NCBI RefSeq assembly: GCF_020735385.1
Contig: NZ_CP085953.1
Coordinates: 1,426,001-1,490,000 of the forward strand
Origin: Granulicatella elegans
GTDB taxonomy: Bacteria > Bacillota > Bacilli > Lactobacillales > Aerococcaceae
Direction: 5' to 3'
Length of the DNA stretch: 64,000 bases
The notes under the pieces: model-generated
Told to the model about the DNA's origin: nothing
The model's input: the letters and a program-made list of their open reading frames with translations, nothing else
The model's database searches: none
Shown here: positions 54,357 through 63,398 of the stretch, piece after piece
How the letters are laid out: each line of letters starts with the position of its first letter
How positions within the stretch are numbered: position 1 is the stretch's first letter
Translations under genes and position numbers: made by a program

Positions 54357-55292
54357 ATGATTAAAGTAATGAAAAGACTTTTAACCATATGTATACTTTT
54401 TGTTGGCATTTCATTTTTTGTGTTTTTACTCATTCATATAGCACCTAGTGATCCAGCATCTGTAAAAATGTCAGCTGGAACAGGGAGAGTTTCCACAGAG
54501 GCTCTTGCACTCATGCGTGAGGAAATGGGACTCAATCAACCTTTACTAGTACAATATGGAAATTGGCTTTTTAAATTTCTTCAAGGAGATTTTGGGAAGA
54601 GTTTAATGTCAGATATACAAACAGAGAAATTAATGATTCCAGCAGTTATGAATACGATTCAATTAGCAGTGATAACATTAATGGTTTCACTAGGAATCTC
54701 AATTCCTTTGTCTATATTTTTTGTACGATGTCAAAACCGGATTGTAAAATCACTCTTGCAATTGATTCTATTTTTCAAAATGTCATTGCCATCTTTCGTG
54801 ATTGGTTATTTTTTAATGTATGTATTTAGTGTTCAATTAAAATGGGTTCCATTACTAGCAAAACAAGGTGGTATTGGTTTAATCTTACCGATTATTACGA
54901 TTGTTATTCCAGTGAGTGCAAAATTTATTCAACAATTTTCAGCGTTGTTAGAACAAGAATTGCAACAGGAATATGTTAAAGTGCTTTATTACCGTGGAAT
55001 GGAAGAGTCAAAAATCTTTCAACGTCATTTAATGAAAAATATATTTCCTACAATGGTGACGATTATTTTACTATCGTTTGGTTCTTTAATGGCGGGTGTC
55101 GTTGTAGTTGAAACCATTTTTTATTGGCCAGGAATTGGGAAGTTATTAATGGATAGCATTAGTTCGAGAGATTATCCACTCGTACAAATGATTGTTGTAT
55201 GTATAAGTTTTTTTTATTTATTGCTCACTCAAGTATCTGATGGATTACAAAATAGAACAGATACTCGTATTAAAGGTGGTGAGTGGCCATGA
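54357..55292 (+). CDS. Opp/Nik-type ABC importer permease 1 (NikB-like)
   Basis: 311 residues with six membrane helices. HIAPSDPA near the N-terminus (the HxxPGDP-like element of the OppB/DppB/NikB group) and the EAA loop region (QEYVKVLYYRGMEESKIFQRH). Forms the channel with the next gene. AAGGAG precedes the ATG. Confidence 0.9.
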   Translation: MIKVMKRLLTICILFVGISFFVFLLIHIAPSDPASVKMSAGTGRVSTEALALMREEMGLNQPLLVQYGNWLFKFLQGDFGKSLMSDIQTEKLMIPAVMNTIQLAVITLMVSLGISIPLSIFFVRCQNRIVKSLLQLILFFKMSLPSFVIGYFLMYVFSVQLKWVPLLAKQGGIGLILPIITIVIPVSAKFIQQFSALLEQELQQEYVKVLYYRGMEESKIFQRHLMKNIFPTMVTIILLSFGSLMAGVVVVETIFYWPGIGKLLMDSISSRDYPLVQMIVVCISFFYLLLTQVSDGLQNRTDTRIKGGEWP

Positions 55293-56074
55293 TAAATAAG
55301 AAAAAATGGAGAATTGAAATTATTATTTTAGTAGTTGTATTACTATTGTGTAGTACATTATGTTTAAATTACGAAACAATGAATGCCAATGATTTGTTAA
55401 ATCCACCAAATTCTCGTCATTGGTTTGGTACGGATGATTTTGGTCGTGATGTTTTTATTCGAGTGATTGTAGGAGCTAGATATTCGATTGGAGCTTCTCT
55501 GTTTATTGTTGGATTATCTTATTTAGGGGGAATGCTTTTAGGAGGACTAGCGGGAGTATTTGGTGGATGGATCGACAGAATCATAACAAATATGGTAGAT
55601 ATTTTATTAGCCATTCCTAGTTTACTCATTGCCATTACGGTAGCTGGAGTATTAGGGGGAGGGTTAAGAAATGGCGTCATTGCTCTTGTCATTAGTTATT
55701 TGCCGTATTATGCCAAATTAACAAGAGGAGAAATTCGTAATATTAAAGTTCGAGAATATGTCACCGTAATGTATATGCAAGGAGCTCCATTATGGTATCG
55801 GATGATTATAATTTTAAAAAATATCCAACTACCATTAGTGACGTATATGATGGTCAATATTTCGAGTACTATCTTAAGTTTAGCAACTTTATCTTTTTTA
55901 GGGATAGGTGTAAAAGTTCCTCAACCAGAATGGGGAGCAATGCTAAATGAAGGAAGATTATCGTTTGAACAAGCACCATGGTTAATGATTGCACCAGGAC
56001 TTGCAATTACGATAACGATTATTATATTTAACGGAATTCACAATTGGATTCAACAGAAGAAAGGGAGAAAATGA
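55289..56074 (+). CDS. Opp/Nik-type ABC importer permease 2 (NikC-like)
   Basis: 261 residues from ATG 55289, overlapping the first permease by four bases. It has GTDDFGRDVFIRVIVGARYS, the hallmark of OppC/DppC/NikC, and an EAA loop (REYVTVMYMQGAPLWYRMI). Five or six helices. Partner of permease 1. Confidence 0.9.
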   Translation: MINKKKWRIEIIILVVVLLLCSTLCLNYETMNANDLLNPPNSRHWFGTDDFGRDVFIRVIVGARYSIGASLFIVGLSYLGGMLLGGLAGVFGGWIDRIITNMVDILLAIPSLLIAITVAGVLGGGLRNGVIALVISYLPYYAKLTRGEIRNIKVREYVTVMYMQGAPLWYRMIIILKNIQLPLVTYMMVNISSTILSLATLSFLGIGVKVPQPEWGAMLNEGRLSFEQAPWLMIAPGLAITITIIIFNGIHNWIQQKKGRK

Positions 56075-57588
56075 TGAAATTAAAAAATATGTTATTAACC
56101 ATTGCAGCAGCAGTATTAGTGGGATGTGCACCTGTACAGCCAACCTCTCAACAACAAGAAAGTTCGCAAAATTCAACGTTTAAAATTGGATATTCTCAAT
56201 TTACTGCAGGAATTGACCCCGCAAAAGATTGGGAAGGTTGGTATACGATTCGGTTTGGGATTGGTGAAACATTATTCCGTTTAACAAAGGATTTTGATGT
56301 AGAACCATGGTTAGCATCCTCTTATAAGATGATTGATGATCAAACATGGGAAATTCATTTAAAAGAAAACCTTACATTTTCAAATGGAAATCCTGTGACT
56401 AGTGATGCGGTTATTGCTAGCCTTCAAAGAGTAGGAGAAAACCATAAGTCAGGTAAAATTTTTAAAACAGCTACTTATACAGTACAGGATGCATTAACGT
56501 TTACAGTAAAAACTGAAAAAACAAGTCCTCAATTTATTCATGAATTAGTGGATGCAAAAACAGCTATTGTAGATGTAACTAGCACGGACAAAATAATAGG
56601 AACTGGTCCTTATGAAGTGACAGAGTTCAAACCAAATGATTCCATTTCATTAACGGCTTCGACTCATTATTGGGATGGCAATGCTTCGATTAAGGAAGTT
56701 CATTATCAATTAATTCCAGACCAAAAAACATTGGAATTAGCGATTAAATCAAAAGAGGTAGATGGTGGATTAGATTTAAATGATGATGTTGCTGATTCAT
56801 TAATGAAAGATTCTTCTGTTCAAGTATATAATCAACCAAGTACGAGAACGTACCATTTAGAATTGAATAAAGCAAGATTACAAGATAAAAAAGTTCGTCA
56901 AGCGATTTTACATGCGATTAATAAACAAGAATTGACACAAGACTTCTTAAAAGGTCATGTCACTCCTGCAGACGGTGCCTTTTTAGATTCTAGTATTTAT
57001 TCAAGTGGTACATTTGCTAATAAACAATACCAACCAGAATTGACGACAAAATTATTAGCAGAAGCTGGCTATAAAACTAAAAATGCAGATGGTATTTTAG
57101 TGAATGCTCAAAATGAGCCATTACAAATTGTTCTAAAAACTTATAAGAGATTAGCCAATAAAAAAATTGCTACAGCTTTGCAACAACAATTCAAACAAGT
57201 GGGGATTGATTTGAAAATTGATATTCGAGAAAAAGTCGACGGATTAAATCAATTAGATTATGACATTGCATTAGCTTCAGCATTAACATTGCCAACGGGA
57301 GATCCTCATTATTTCCTAAATGCAACTTTATCTAGTGAAGGGGCTTTGAATTATGTGAAAAATTCAGATTCATGGTTAGATGAAAAAATTTCTAACTTAG
57401 CTCATGAAGTAGATACCGATAAAATTCGTAGTGAAGTGGCAGAAATTCAAGATTATGCAAGAGATGAAGCAGTGGTTGATTATATTGGATTTGTTAACTT
57501 ACATGGGGCAATGAACAATTATATTCATCATTTTGAACTTTCTCCATCTGATTTTTATCATATTACGAATAAATTGGTAAAAGACTAA
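56074..57588 (+). CDS. Substrate-binding lipoprotein (NikA/OppA family)
   Basis: 504 residues from ATG 56074 (AAGGGAG six bases upstream; ATG 56071 is also possible). Lipoprotein signal with lipobox LVGC, then an SBP_bac_5 fold: ETLFRLTKDFDVEPWLASS near residue 60, TGPYEVTEFKPNDSISL and VRQAILHAINKQEL. The short length and opening resemble NikA-type nickel/metallophore binders more than large oligopeptide binders, but the ligand cannot be fixed by reading alone. Confidence 0.85.
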   Translation: MKLKNMLLTIAAAVLVGCAPVQPTSQQQESSQNSTFKIGYSQFTAGIDPAKDWEGWYTIRFGIGETLFRLTKDFDVEPWLASSYKMIDDQTWEIHLKENLTFSNGNPVTSDAVIASLQRVGENHKSGKIFKTATYTVQDALTFTVKTEKTSPQFIHELVDAKTAIVDVTSTDKIIGTGPYEVTEFKPNDSISLTASTHYWDGNASIKEVHYQLIPDQKTLELAIKSKEVDGGLDLNDDVADSLMKDSSVQVYNQPSTRTYHLELNKARLQDKKVRQAILHAINKQELTQDFLKGHVTPADGAFLDSSIYSSGTFANKQYQPELTTKLLAEAGYKTKNADGILVNAQNEPLQIVLKTYKRLANKKIATALQQQFKQVGIDLKIDIREKVDGLNQLDYDIALASALTLPTGDPHYFLNATLSSEGALNYVKNSDSWLDEKISNLAHEVDTDKIRSEVAEIQDYARDEAVVDYIGFVNLHGAMNNYIHHFELSPSDFYHITNKLVKD

Positions 57589-59015
57589 TGGGAAAAACAG
57601 TTTTTGACGTTAAACAATTAAATGCTTCATATGGAAAAGAACTAGTCCTTAAAAATTTAGACTTTTCAATTGCAGAAGGCGAAGTTATTGGGATTATTGG
57701 TGAGTCTGGAATTGGAAAATCGACTTTTTTAGAATGTATTCTTGGAAATATTCATCAAAAAGTAATAATGAATGCGACTGAAATGAAGCTTTTAGAAGAA
57801 AACTGGTTGAATTTAGAAAGTAAAAAAAGAAGAGAATATTTGAGGCAAGATATTGGCATTATTTTTCAAAATGGACAACATAGTTTGGACCCGTTATTTA
57901 CAATTGGTCAACAGTTGGAAGAATTAATGGTACAATCAGAACCACAAAAAATAATCGAAACTCTGAAAATGCTTCAATTAGAAGAAAAGGTGTTGCACTT
58001 ATATCCTCACGAATTATCTGGAGGAATGTTGCAAAGAGTTATGATTGCAATGGCTTTTATCAATCAGCCGAAATTAATTATTGCTGATGAACCCTTTAGT
58101 GCATTAGACGCTCCTTTGCAAATGGAAATGATGAAACTAATCGTTACTGTTGCTAAGCATCATAAAGTAGCAACCATTATGGTGACACATCAACAAGAAT
58201 TAGCCTATCAATTTTGTACGAAAGTGTTGACTTTAGAAGAGGGACATTTTGTAGAAAAAGAGGAAGCACTACAAGAAAGAATTCCATTTGTTCGAGGCAC
58301 TGCTGTCGAAAAAGAAGTATTTTTCCAATTGAAAAATGTATCCAATCATTATCAAAGTAATGATGCGATTCTTCAAAGCATTACGGTCGATATTCCAAAA
58401 TACAAAGTAACCGGAATAATGGGTCATTCAGGAGCTGGAAAGACAACTCTTGCAAAGATTTTATCAGGCTTTATTCCATACGAAGGCAAAATTGAGATTG
58501 AAGGAAAAGAATTAGGAGAATTATTGATTCATGAAAAACAAAGTTATTACAGAAAAGTTCAATATTTATTCCAAAATAGCTTGTTATCTTTTAATCCGAA
58601 TCAAACGATTTTGAAAAGCTTGGAAGAACCGTTAAGATTTATGCGAAAAATAAAATGTCGTCTGGAACGAATTCGAATGATACAGGAATTATTTACAAGC
58701 CTAGAGTTAGAATTCGATTGGTTAGAAAAATATCCTCATCAATTATCTGGAGGACAATGTCAAAGATGTGTGATTGCAAGAGCTGTTTTAGCGCAACCTG
58801 AGTGCTTGATTTGTGATGAAATAACAAGTTCACTAGATGATGCGAATCAAGAAAAGGTTATAAAAGTGTTACAAAAAATTCAAGAAGAAACAAATATGAC
58901 GATACTTTTTATTAGTCATAATCAGTCGTTAATTGAATCGTTTTGCTCGAATGTTATTGTGTTAACAAAAGGGCGAGTGATGGATAGTTTTGATTTAGAA
59001 AAAATATCTGAATGA
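57588..59015 (+). CDS. Fused double ABC ATPase (NikD-NikE-like)
   Basis: 475 residues with two complete ABC domains. First (about 1-225): GESGIGKST, LSGGMLQRV, LIIADEPFSALD. Second (about 240-475): GHSGAGKTT, LSGGQCQRC, CLICDEITSSLD. Most Opp/Nik systems use two separate ATPases; here they are one chain. The ATG overlaps the lipoprotein stop by one base. Last gene of the operon. Confidence 0.9.
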   Translation: MGKTVFDVKQLNASYGKELVLKNLDFSIAEGEVIGIIGESGIGKSTFLECILGNIHQKVIMNATEMKLLEENWLNLESKKRREYLRQDIGIIFQNGQHSLDPLFTIGQQLEELMVQSEPQKIIETLKMLQLEEKVLHLYPHELSGGMLQRVMIAMAFINQPKLIIADEPFSALDAPLQMEMMKLIVTVAKHHKVATIMVTHQQELAYQFCTKVLTLEEGHFVEKEEALQERIPFVRGTAVEKEVFFQLKNVSNHYQSNDAILQSITVDIPKYKVTGIMGHSGAGKTTLAKILSGFIPYEGKIEIEGKELGELLIHEKQSYYRKVQYLFQNSLLSFNPNQTILKSLEEPLRFMRKIKCRLERIRMIQELFTSLELEFDWLEKYPHQLSGGQCQRCVIARAVLAQPECLICDEITSSLDDANQEKVIKVLQKIQEETNMTILFISHNQSLIESFCSNVIVLTKGRVMDSFDLEKISE

Positions 59016-59050
59016 AAATTAAAAAAGATTTTAAAATAGAATATATTATT

Positions 59051-59091
59051 TGAGAATCCTTTACTAATAAAATGGTAGGGATTTTCATTTT
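59051..59091 (+). terminator. Possible terminator of the importer operon
   Basis: An imperfect hairpin GAGAATCCTTTAC / GTAGGGATTTTC ends in CATTTTAC. The stem has mismatches, so the call is tentative. Confidence 0.4.
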
Positions 59092-59131
59092 ACAAAATAT
59101 TAAAGATATTCGACGAATTTTATTAGATTAT

Positions 59132-59139
59132 GATATAAT
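59132..59139 (+). promoter_or_regulatory. Extended -10 promoter of the glycosyltransferase pair
   Basis: TGA before a perfect TATAAT; no good -35 box. It lies 35 bases before the TTG start. Confidence 0.5.
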
Positions 59140-59174
59140 ACTTGTACATTATGATACATTTAGGGGGATGTTCA

Positions 59175-60614
59175 TTGAAATTTAAAAAGGATTTTTTCAT
59201 TGGTAATTTTGTATCCTTTGTTTTAATGATAATAGTTTGGTTATCAATGACGACAAGTGTTCGAAAAGGTTTAGCACTTTATGATGCAAGTATATTTGAA
59301 TATTTTGGATATGCGATGAATCATGGTCAAGTAATGTATACTAATTTATTTGATCATAAAGGACCATTTATTTTTATTTTTAATGCTTTAGGCTACTTTA
59401 TCGCAGGACCATTAGGGATAAAAGCATTATATTTATTGTGTATATATTTATTTTTTTATTGGTCTTATCGTATCTCACGATTATTTTCGGATAAAACCAT
59501 TTCTATATTGGTTAATGTTATTGTGTTTATTATTTTTGAAAAGTATTTTGAAGGTGGATGGGGATTAGAAGGTTATATTTTACCTTGTATCAGTTATTCT
59601 TTATATGTATTTTTAAACTATTCATTAACTTGTAAAATTAAACCAATGGAAGTTGTACTAAATGGTTTATTTTTCTCTATTGTATTTTTTACAAAAGCTA
59701 ATATGGTAGGAATGTGGTTATTTTTTACTTTATACATTACTGTAAATTTAGTCTATCAAAAAAAGTATAAAGACTTAATTCAATTAATAGGATTATTTTT
59801 AAGTGGAATTCTTCTAATTCTTGTGCCATTATTTTTATATTTAATGATGAATGGTGCATTAACTGATATGTTTTATCAGTCGTTTATTGTAAATATGATT
59901 TATTCGAAACAACCGAGTGAGTATTCGTTAAAAGAAGTAATCGAATGGTATTTATTTCAAACCAATTATCTACAAATTAACTTATTCATTGTATTATCTA
60001 GCCTACTAGCATTAAAAAAATATCATTGGAAAGTCATTGCTTATAATCTATTAGTGATTTTTTGTATTGTGGTTGCATTAGTTTCAAAGAGAACATATTT
60101 CCATTATTTATTAGTGTTGATTCCATTATATGTACCTTATATTAGTATTTTTATGGAGCATTTTAACAGTTATTTATCAAAATATGGAATTGTGATATTA
60201 CTAATTGGAATGTGTATCATTTATTATCATCCTTTAAAGGAAATAAAAGATAATATTTCACATCGTTATCAAGACTTGTCTGTTAATGAGAGAGAAGTAG
60301 CTAACTATATTCGTACTCATACATATAATGACGATAGAATTTATTCCCATAGAATGAATGGAATTATTTATTTAGAAAGTGATCGATTAGCTAGTACAAA
60401 ATTTTTCTTTATTCCATCGTTAAAGGATGAAACACCTTTAATTGATGATTTTAAAAATTCTATCCTAAATAATCCACCGAAATATATTGTTTTTGATTCA
60501 AGATGGGATTATCGTAGATTAACAGATGAATTTATTAAAGAATATATAAAAGAATACTATGATTTTGAAAAAGAAATTGAAAGTATGAGTATTTATAAAT
60601 TTAAAAATAATTAA
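59175..60614 (+). CDS. Multi-spanning membrane glycosyltransferase (GT39/GT-C-like)
   Basis: 479 residues from TTG 59175, chosen for AGGGGGA six bases upstream; ATG 59151 is an alternative but lies before that site. About ten to twelve membrane helices. The first outer loop has FEYFGYAMNHGQVMYTNLFDHKGP, whose DHKGP motif marks a family of Gram-positive GT-C-like proteins using polyprenyl-phosphate sugars. The C-terminal soluble part ends at residue 479. It probably transfers a sugar to a wall polymer or protein outside the membrane. Confidence 0.75.
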   Translation: MKFKKDFFIGNFVSFVLMIIVWLSMTTSVRKGLALYDASIFEYFGYAMNHGQVMYTNLFDHKGPFIFIFNALGYFIAGPLGIKALYLLCIYLFFYWSYRISRLFSDKTISILVNVIVFIIFEKYFEGGWGLEGYILPCISYSLYVFLNYSLTCKIKPMEVVLNGLFFSIVFFTKANMVGMWLFFTLYITVNLVYQKKYKDLIQLIGLFLSGILLILVPLFLYLMMNGALTDMFYQSFIVNMIYSKQPSEYSLKEVIEWYLFQTNYLQINLFIVLSSLLALKKYHWKVIAYNLLVIFCIVVALVSKRTYFHYLLVLIPLYVPYISIFMEHFNSYLSKYGIVILLIGMCIIYYHPLKEIKDNISHRYQDLSVNEREVANYIRTHTYNDDRIYSHRMNGIIYLESDRLASTKFFFIPSLKDETPLIDDFKNSILNNPPKYIVFDSRWDYRRLTDEFIKEYIKEYYDFEKEIESMSIYKFKNN

Positions 60615-60623
60615 GGAGTTTCA

Positions 60624-61616
60624 ATGAAGAAAAAGCCAATCTTATATATAGTTATTCCATGTTTTAATGAAGAAAAAGTTTTACCTTTTACCAATGTGAG
60701 TTTTAAAGATAAAATTCAAGAATTGGTAGAAAAAGAAATCATTTCTCAACAATCAAGAGTGATGTATGTGAATGATGGAAGTACTGATGATACGTGGAAT
60801 TTAATAGAAGAATATTTAAATAATGAGTTCGTTGTTGGAATTAGCCAAAGTAGAAATCGTGGACACCAAAGTAGTGTTTTAGCAGGACTATTCGAGGCTA
60901 AAACATTTGCAGACGTAGTTATTACCATTGATGCCGATGGACAAGATGATATTCATTGTGTAAATAAAATGCTAGAAGCTTATGAAAAAGGTTCTGAAAT
61001 TGTATATGGAGTAAGAGAAAATAGAGAAACAGATACATTTTTTAAAAGATTTACAGCGGAAAGTTTTTATCGTTTAATGAGCTTTTTTGGTGCTGAAATT
61101 ATATTTAATCATGCAGATTATCGTTTGATGAGTAAACGATTTATTGAAGAATTAAGTAAATATAAAGAAGTTAACTTATTTTTAAGAGGAATTGTGCCTT
61201 TAGTTGGTTTTCAATACTCGATTGTAACTTATAAACGAGAAGAAAGAATCGCAGGAGAGAGTCATTATCCACTTTCTAAAATGGTTAAATTAGCAGTTGA
61301 TGGTATTACAAGTTTATCTGTAAAGCCTATTCGTATGATTACTATTTTAGGAGTTTGTACATCATTTTTTAGTTTTCTACTAATTGTTTGGGTTCTATGG
61401 ACTAAATTTACAGGAGAAAGTGTTGCAGGATGGGCTAGTACCTATGCTATTGTTAGCTTATTAGGGGGAGTACAACTCATTAGTTTAGGGGTTATTGGTG
61501 AATATATAGGAAAGATTTATTTAGAAACTAAAAACAGACCCAGATATATTATTTCTAAAAGAACATATGAAGAAAACAATAGTAGTGAATACAGAGATGG
61601 TTTATTTAATGAATAA
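60624..61616 (+). CDS. GT2 polyprenyl-phosphate glycosyltransferase (GtrB/CsbB-like)
   Basis: 330 residues. A GT-A domain (about 1-235) with VIPCFNEEKVLPF, YVNDGSTDDTW, DADGQDD (metal site) and AESFYRLMSFFG, then two membrane helices (about 235-300). This is the form of enzymes that make undecaprenyl-phosphate-sugar on the inner face. With the GT-C-like partner it forms a standard two-step extracytoplasmic glycosylation module; a flippase would be a third part and is not seen here. Confidence 0.9.
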   Translation: MKKKPILYIVIPCFNEEKVLPFTNVSFKDKIQELVEKEIISQQSRVMYVNDGSTDDTWNLIEEYLNNEFVVGISQSRNRGHQSSVLAGLFEAKTFADVVITIDADGQDDIHCVNKMLEAYEKGSEIVYGVRENRETDTFFKRFTAESFYRLMSFFGAEIIFNHADYRLMSKRFIEELSKYKEVNLFLRGIVPLVGFQYSIVTYKREERIAGESHYPLSKMVKLAVDGITSLSVKPIRMITILGVCTSFFSFLLIVWVLWTKFTGESVAGWASTYAIVSLLGGVQLISLGVIGEYIGKIYLETKNRPRYIISKRTYEENNSSEYRDGLFNE

Positions 61617-61758
61617 AAAATTTATCATCAAAATTTAACATTTCTATTCACATTACTGTTAAGTGCAAATTAAACTGAGCCGAAATATCCTAATTTGTAA
61701 CATTAATTGGATAGTACCACTTGTTTATGACGGATGACAGCGTCAATGGTTCTCTCAA

Positions 61759-61788
61759 TTGACTGAGAAGCGTTATAAAGAGTATAAT
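61759..61788 (+). promoter_or_regulatory. Promoter with overlapping inverted repeats for the small-ORF locus
   Basis: TTGACT, 18 bases, TATAAT. Upstream, GACGGATGACAGCGTC is a small hairpin and GTCAA...TTGAC brackets the -35 box. The arrangement resembles autoregulated toxin-antitoxin promoters, but that is a guess. Confidence 0.5.
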
Positions 61789-61828
61789 ATAGATAATTAT
61801 TATGGTAAATTAAATAGGAGGTTTAGAT

Positions 61829-61996
61829 ATGGCTACAATTAGTATTACTCGTGAGATAGTTTTTACTGAAGAAGATTTGAAAAAAATTAAGCAATCAGCT
61901 CCAACTAAAAAATTCCTAGATGCTATTAAGAAATCTTCTAAACCAGTTGAAAGACCAAATAGGACAGAAGGCAGATTTGATGCTTACCTCAGATGA
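61829..61996 (+). CDS. Small hypothetical protein (possible antitoxin-like)
   Basis: 55 residues from ATG 61829 with AGGAGG seven bases upstream. Charged, starting MATISITREIVFTEEDLKKI, with no cysteine or membrane segment. I do not recognise the family. Its position before a GNAT-type remnant suggests the first gene of a toxin-antitoxin-like pair. It may itself be shortened: the overlapping frame continues to look protein-like after this stop. Confidence 0.5.
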   Translation: MATISITREIVFTEEDLKKIKQSAPTKKFLDAIKKSSKPVERPNRTEGRFDAYLR

Positions 61997-62129
61997 TTTA
62001 GTTATGACCCCATTAAAAGAGTTCTACAAGGATGTCATCTACAATACTATGTGGAAAAAATGGATTGAAGATGGAAGGCTAAATCCATCTAATGAAAAAA
62101 GTGTTAATCATTTTAAAGAAGAAACCTAA
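61920..62129 (+). pseudogene. Overlapping small frame, probably the displaced continuation of the preceding ORF
   Basis: A 69-codon frame overlaps the 55-residue gene with no ribosome site of its own. From about codon 18 it reads DLMLTSDDLVMTPLKEFYKD and MWKKWIEDGRLNPSNEK, which looks like real protein. A frameshift near 61960-61990 would join it to the upstream ORF. It ends at TAA 62127, in frame with the GNAT remnant that follows. Confidence 0.4.
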
Positions 62130-62667
62130 TTAGCTCTTTCTAATCTGGTAATAGAAGAGTTTGATTTTAATGGAAACCAAGATATGCTTGATTATTTTTC
62201 TAAATTAGCTATAAAGGATGAGTTGGATAATAAGACACGTTCGTTTATTGTGGAAGCGCCGAATTCTTCTAGTGATTTGCTTGGAGTTTTCTCTCTAACA
62301 TTGAAAGTTGTTAAAATGGATGACTTATCAAATAGTCAAAAGAAGAAGCTTTTGAGCAGTGGAAAGCGTTCTGCAGCAAAACATATTTCAGAAATTCCAG
62401 CTATTCTAATAGCCCAATTCGGAAAAAAACTATAAAGCTGATAAGAGAATCAGTGGTGATGAATTGATGAATTTAGTTCTTACTCAAATTCAAAAAGCTC
62501 GGAAGATTATTGGTGGACAGACTATTGTGTTGGATAGTGTAAACCATGATAAGGTAATCAATTTTTATGAGAGTTTTGGTTTTACTAAATATGGTTCGAT
62601 AGTAAGTGATGAAAATCAATCTTTTCAGCCGATGGCATTAGACTTGACTAAGCTTGAGAATTCGTAA
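62130..62667 (+). pseudogene. GNAT-family acetyltransferase gene broken at an A7 tract
   Basis: Two frames form one GNAT-like protein. The first reads LVIEEFDFNGNQDMLDYF through AAKHISEIPAILIAQFGK; at seven A residues (62423-62429) it runs into a stop. Removing one A continues as NYKADKRISGDELMNL to GGQTIVLDSVNHDKVINFYE and SFGFTKYGS, the motif-B end of GNAT. No start codon with a ribosome site is evident; the frame is separated from the upstream ORF only by a TAA. It resembles GNAT toxins of TA systems in size and context, which remains an inference. Confidence 0.6.
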
Positions 62668-62709
62668 TGCTGTTGTTTTGCTTTTTAACACTTTATAGAA
62701 TCAAAAAGG

Positions 62710-62752
62710 CTCCTAAACCTTGTTACGACAACGTTTTAGGAGTTTATTTTCT
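62710..62752 (+). terminator. Terminator after the GNAT remnant
   Basis: CTCCTAAAC / GTTTTAGGAG hairpin with a 14-base loop, then TTTATTTTC. Confidence 0.65.
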
Positions 62753-63095
62753 TTTTTTAAAATGCGTACTTTTTACTGCTATGTAAATTTTTAACATGAA
62801 GAATACTAATTAAAAGTACAAATAAGAGAAGTGAAAAAGCTAAATATAGTTAGATATAACAGAAGACCCAGCAAAGGTTGGAACGCTTTCGTAATCTCGT
62901 TCTTCCACTATTGGTAGATAAGTCATTAGTATATTCATACAAGATGTAACGTAGGAAAAAATAAAATTGCGAATTCTGTTTTTTTTAAATTATAACATTG
63001 AATGGAGCATATTATTTGGCATATTTTTACGTGTGTTTAATTGTGACATTATCACTTGTGTTTGACACAAAATTTAACAATTCAATCCACATCAC
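62753..63095. other. Non-coding stretch before the hisS T-box
   Basis: I see no gene here on either strand. It is A/T-rich apart from about 62860-62930, which is more balanced and may be a decayed coding remnant. Confidence 0.4.
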
Positions 63096-63124
63096 TTGAC
63101 AAATTGTCAACTTTTTAGTAAATT
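63096..63124 (+). promoter_or_regulatory. Promoter of hisS
   Basis: Perfect TTGACA, 17 bases, TAAATT. The -35 box lies in a perfect 15-base palindrome TTGACAAATTGTCAA (63096-63110). Confidence 0.65.
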
Positions 63125-63134
63125 AGTATCAATT

Positions 63135-63366
63135 TCATAGGAAATCCATTGAAGGAGCTAAGTAGATTCGCAGCAATTAGAGAGAGAAATCATGGCTGAA
63201 AGTTTCTCAAAAGACTGAGAGAATTGAAAGACACTCTGGAGGAGAATAATGCAAAGTTATTCCGGTAAAATAGCCGTTATTTAGTAGAGGAATAGAGAAA
63301 ACTCTGTTCAAATTTAGGTGGTACCACGAAATAATCGTCCTGACTCATTGAGTCAGGATTTTTTTA
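63135..63366 (+). promoter_or_regulatory. T-box riboswitch of hisS
   Basis: The leader carries the invariant T-box core AGGTGGTACCACG (63316-63328), a Stem I region with GAGAGA-rich arms, and a terminator CCTGACTC-ATT-GAGTCAGG followed by seven T residues (63339-63365). A CAC His codon in GACACTCTGG (about 63230-63240) is the likely specifier. Uncharged tRNA-His would stabilise the antiterminator and let transcription reach hisS. Confidence 0.92.
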
Positions 63367-63398
63367 CATATTTTTTATACATAGAAAGTAGGGATAAA

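Noticed and set aside
62860-62930. Possible structured RNA or att-like site in the more GC-balanced patch
   Set aside because: No convincing stem, repeat or coding frame could be drawn by eye.
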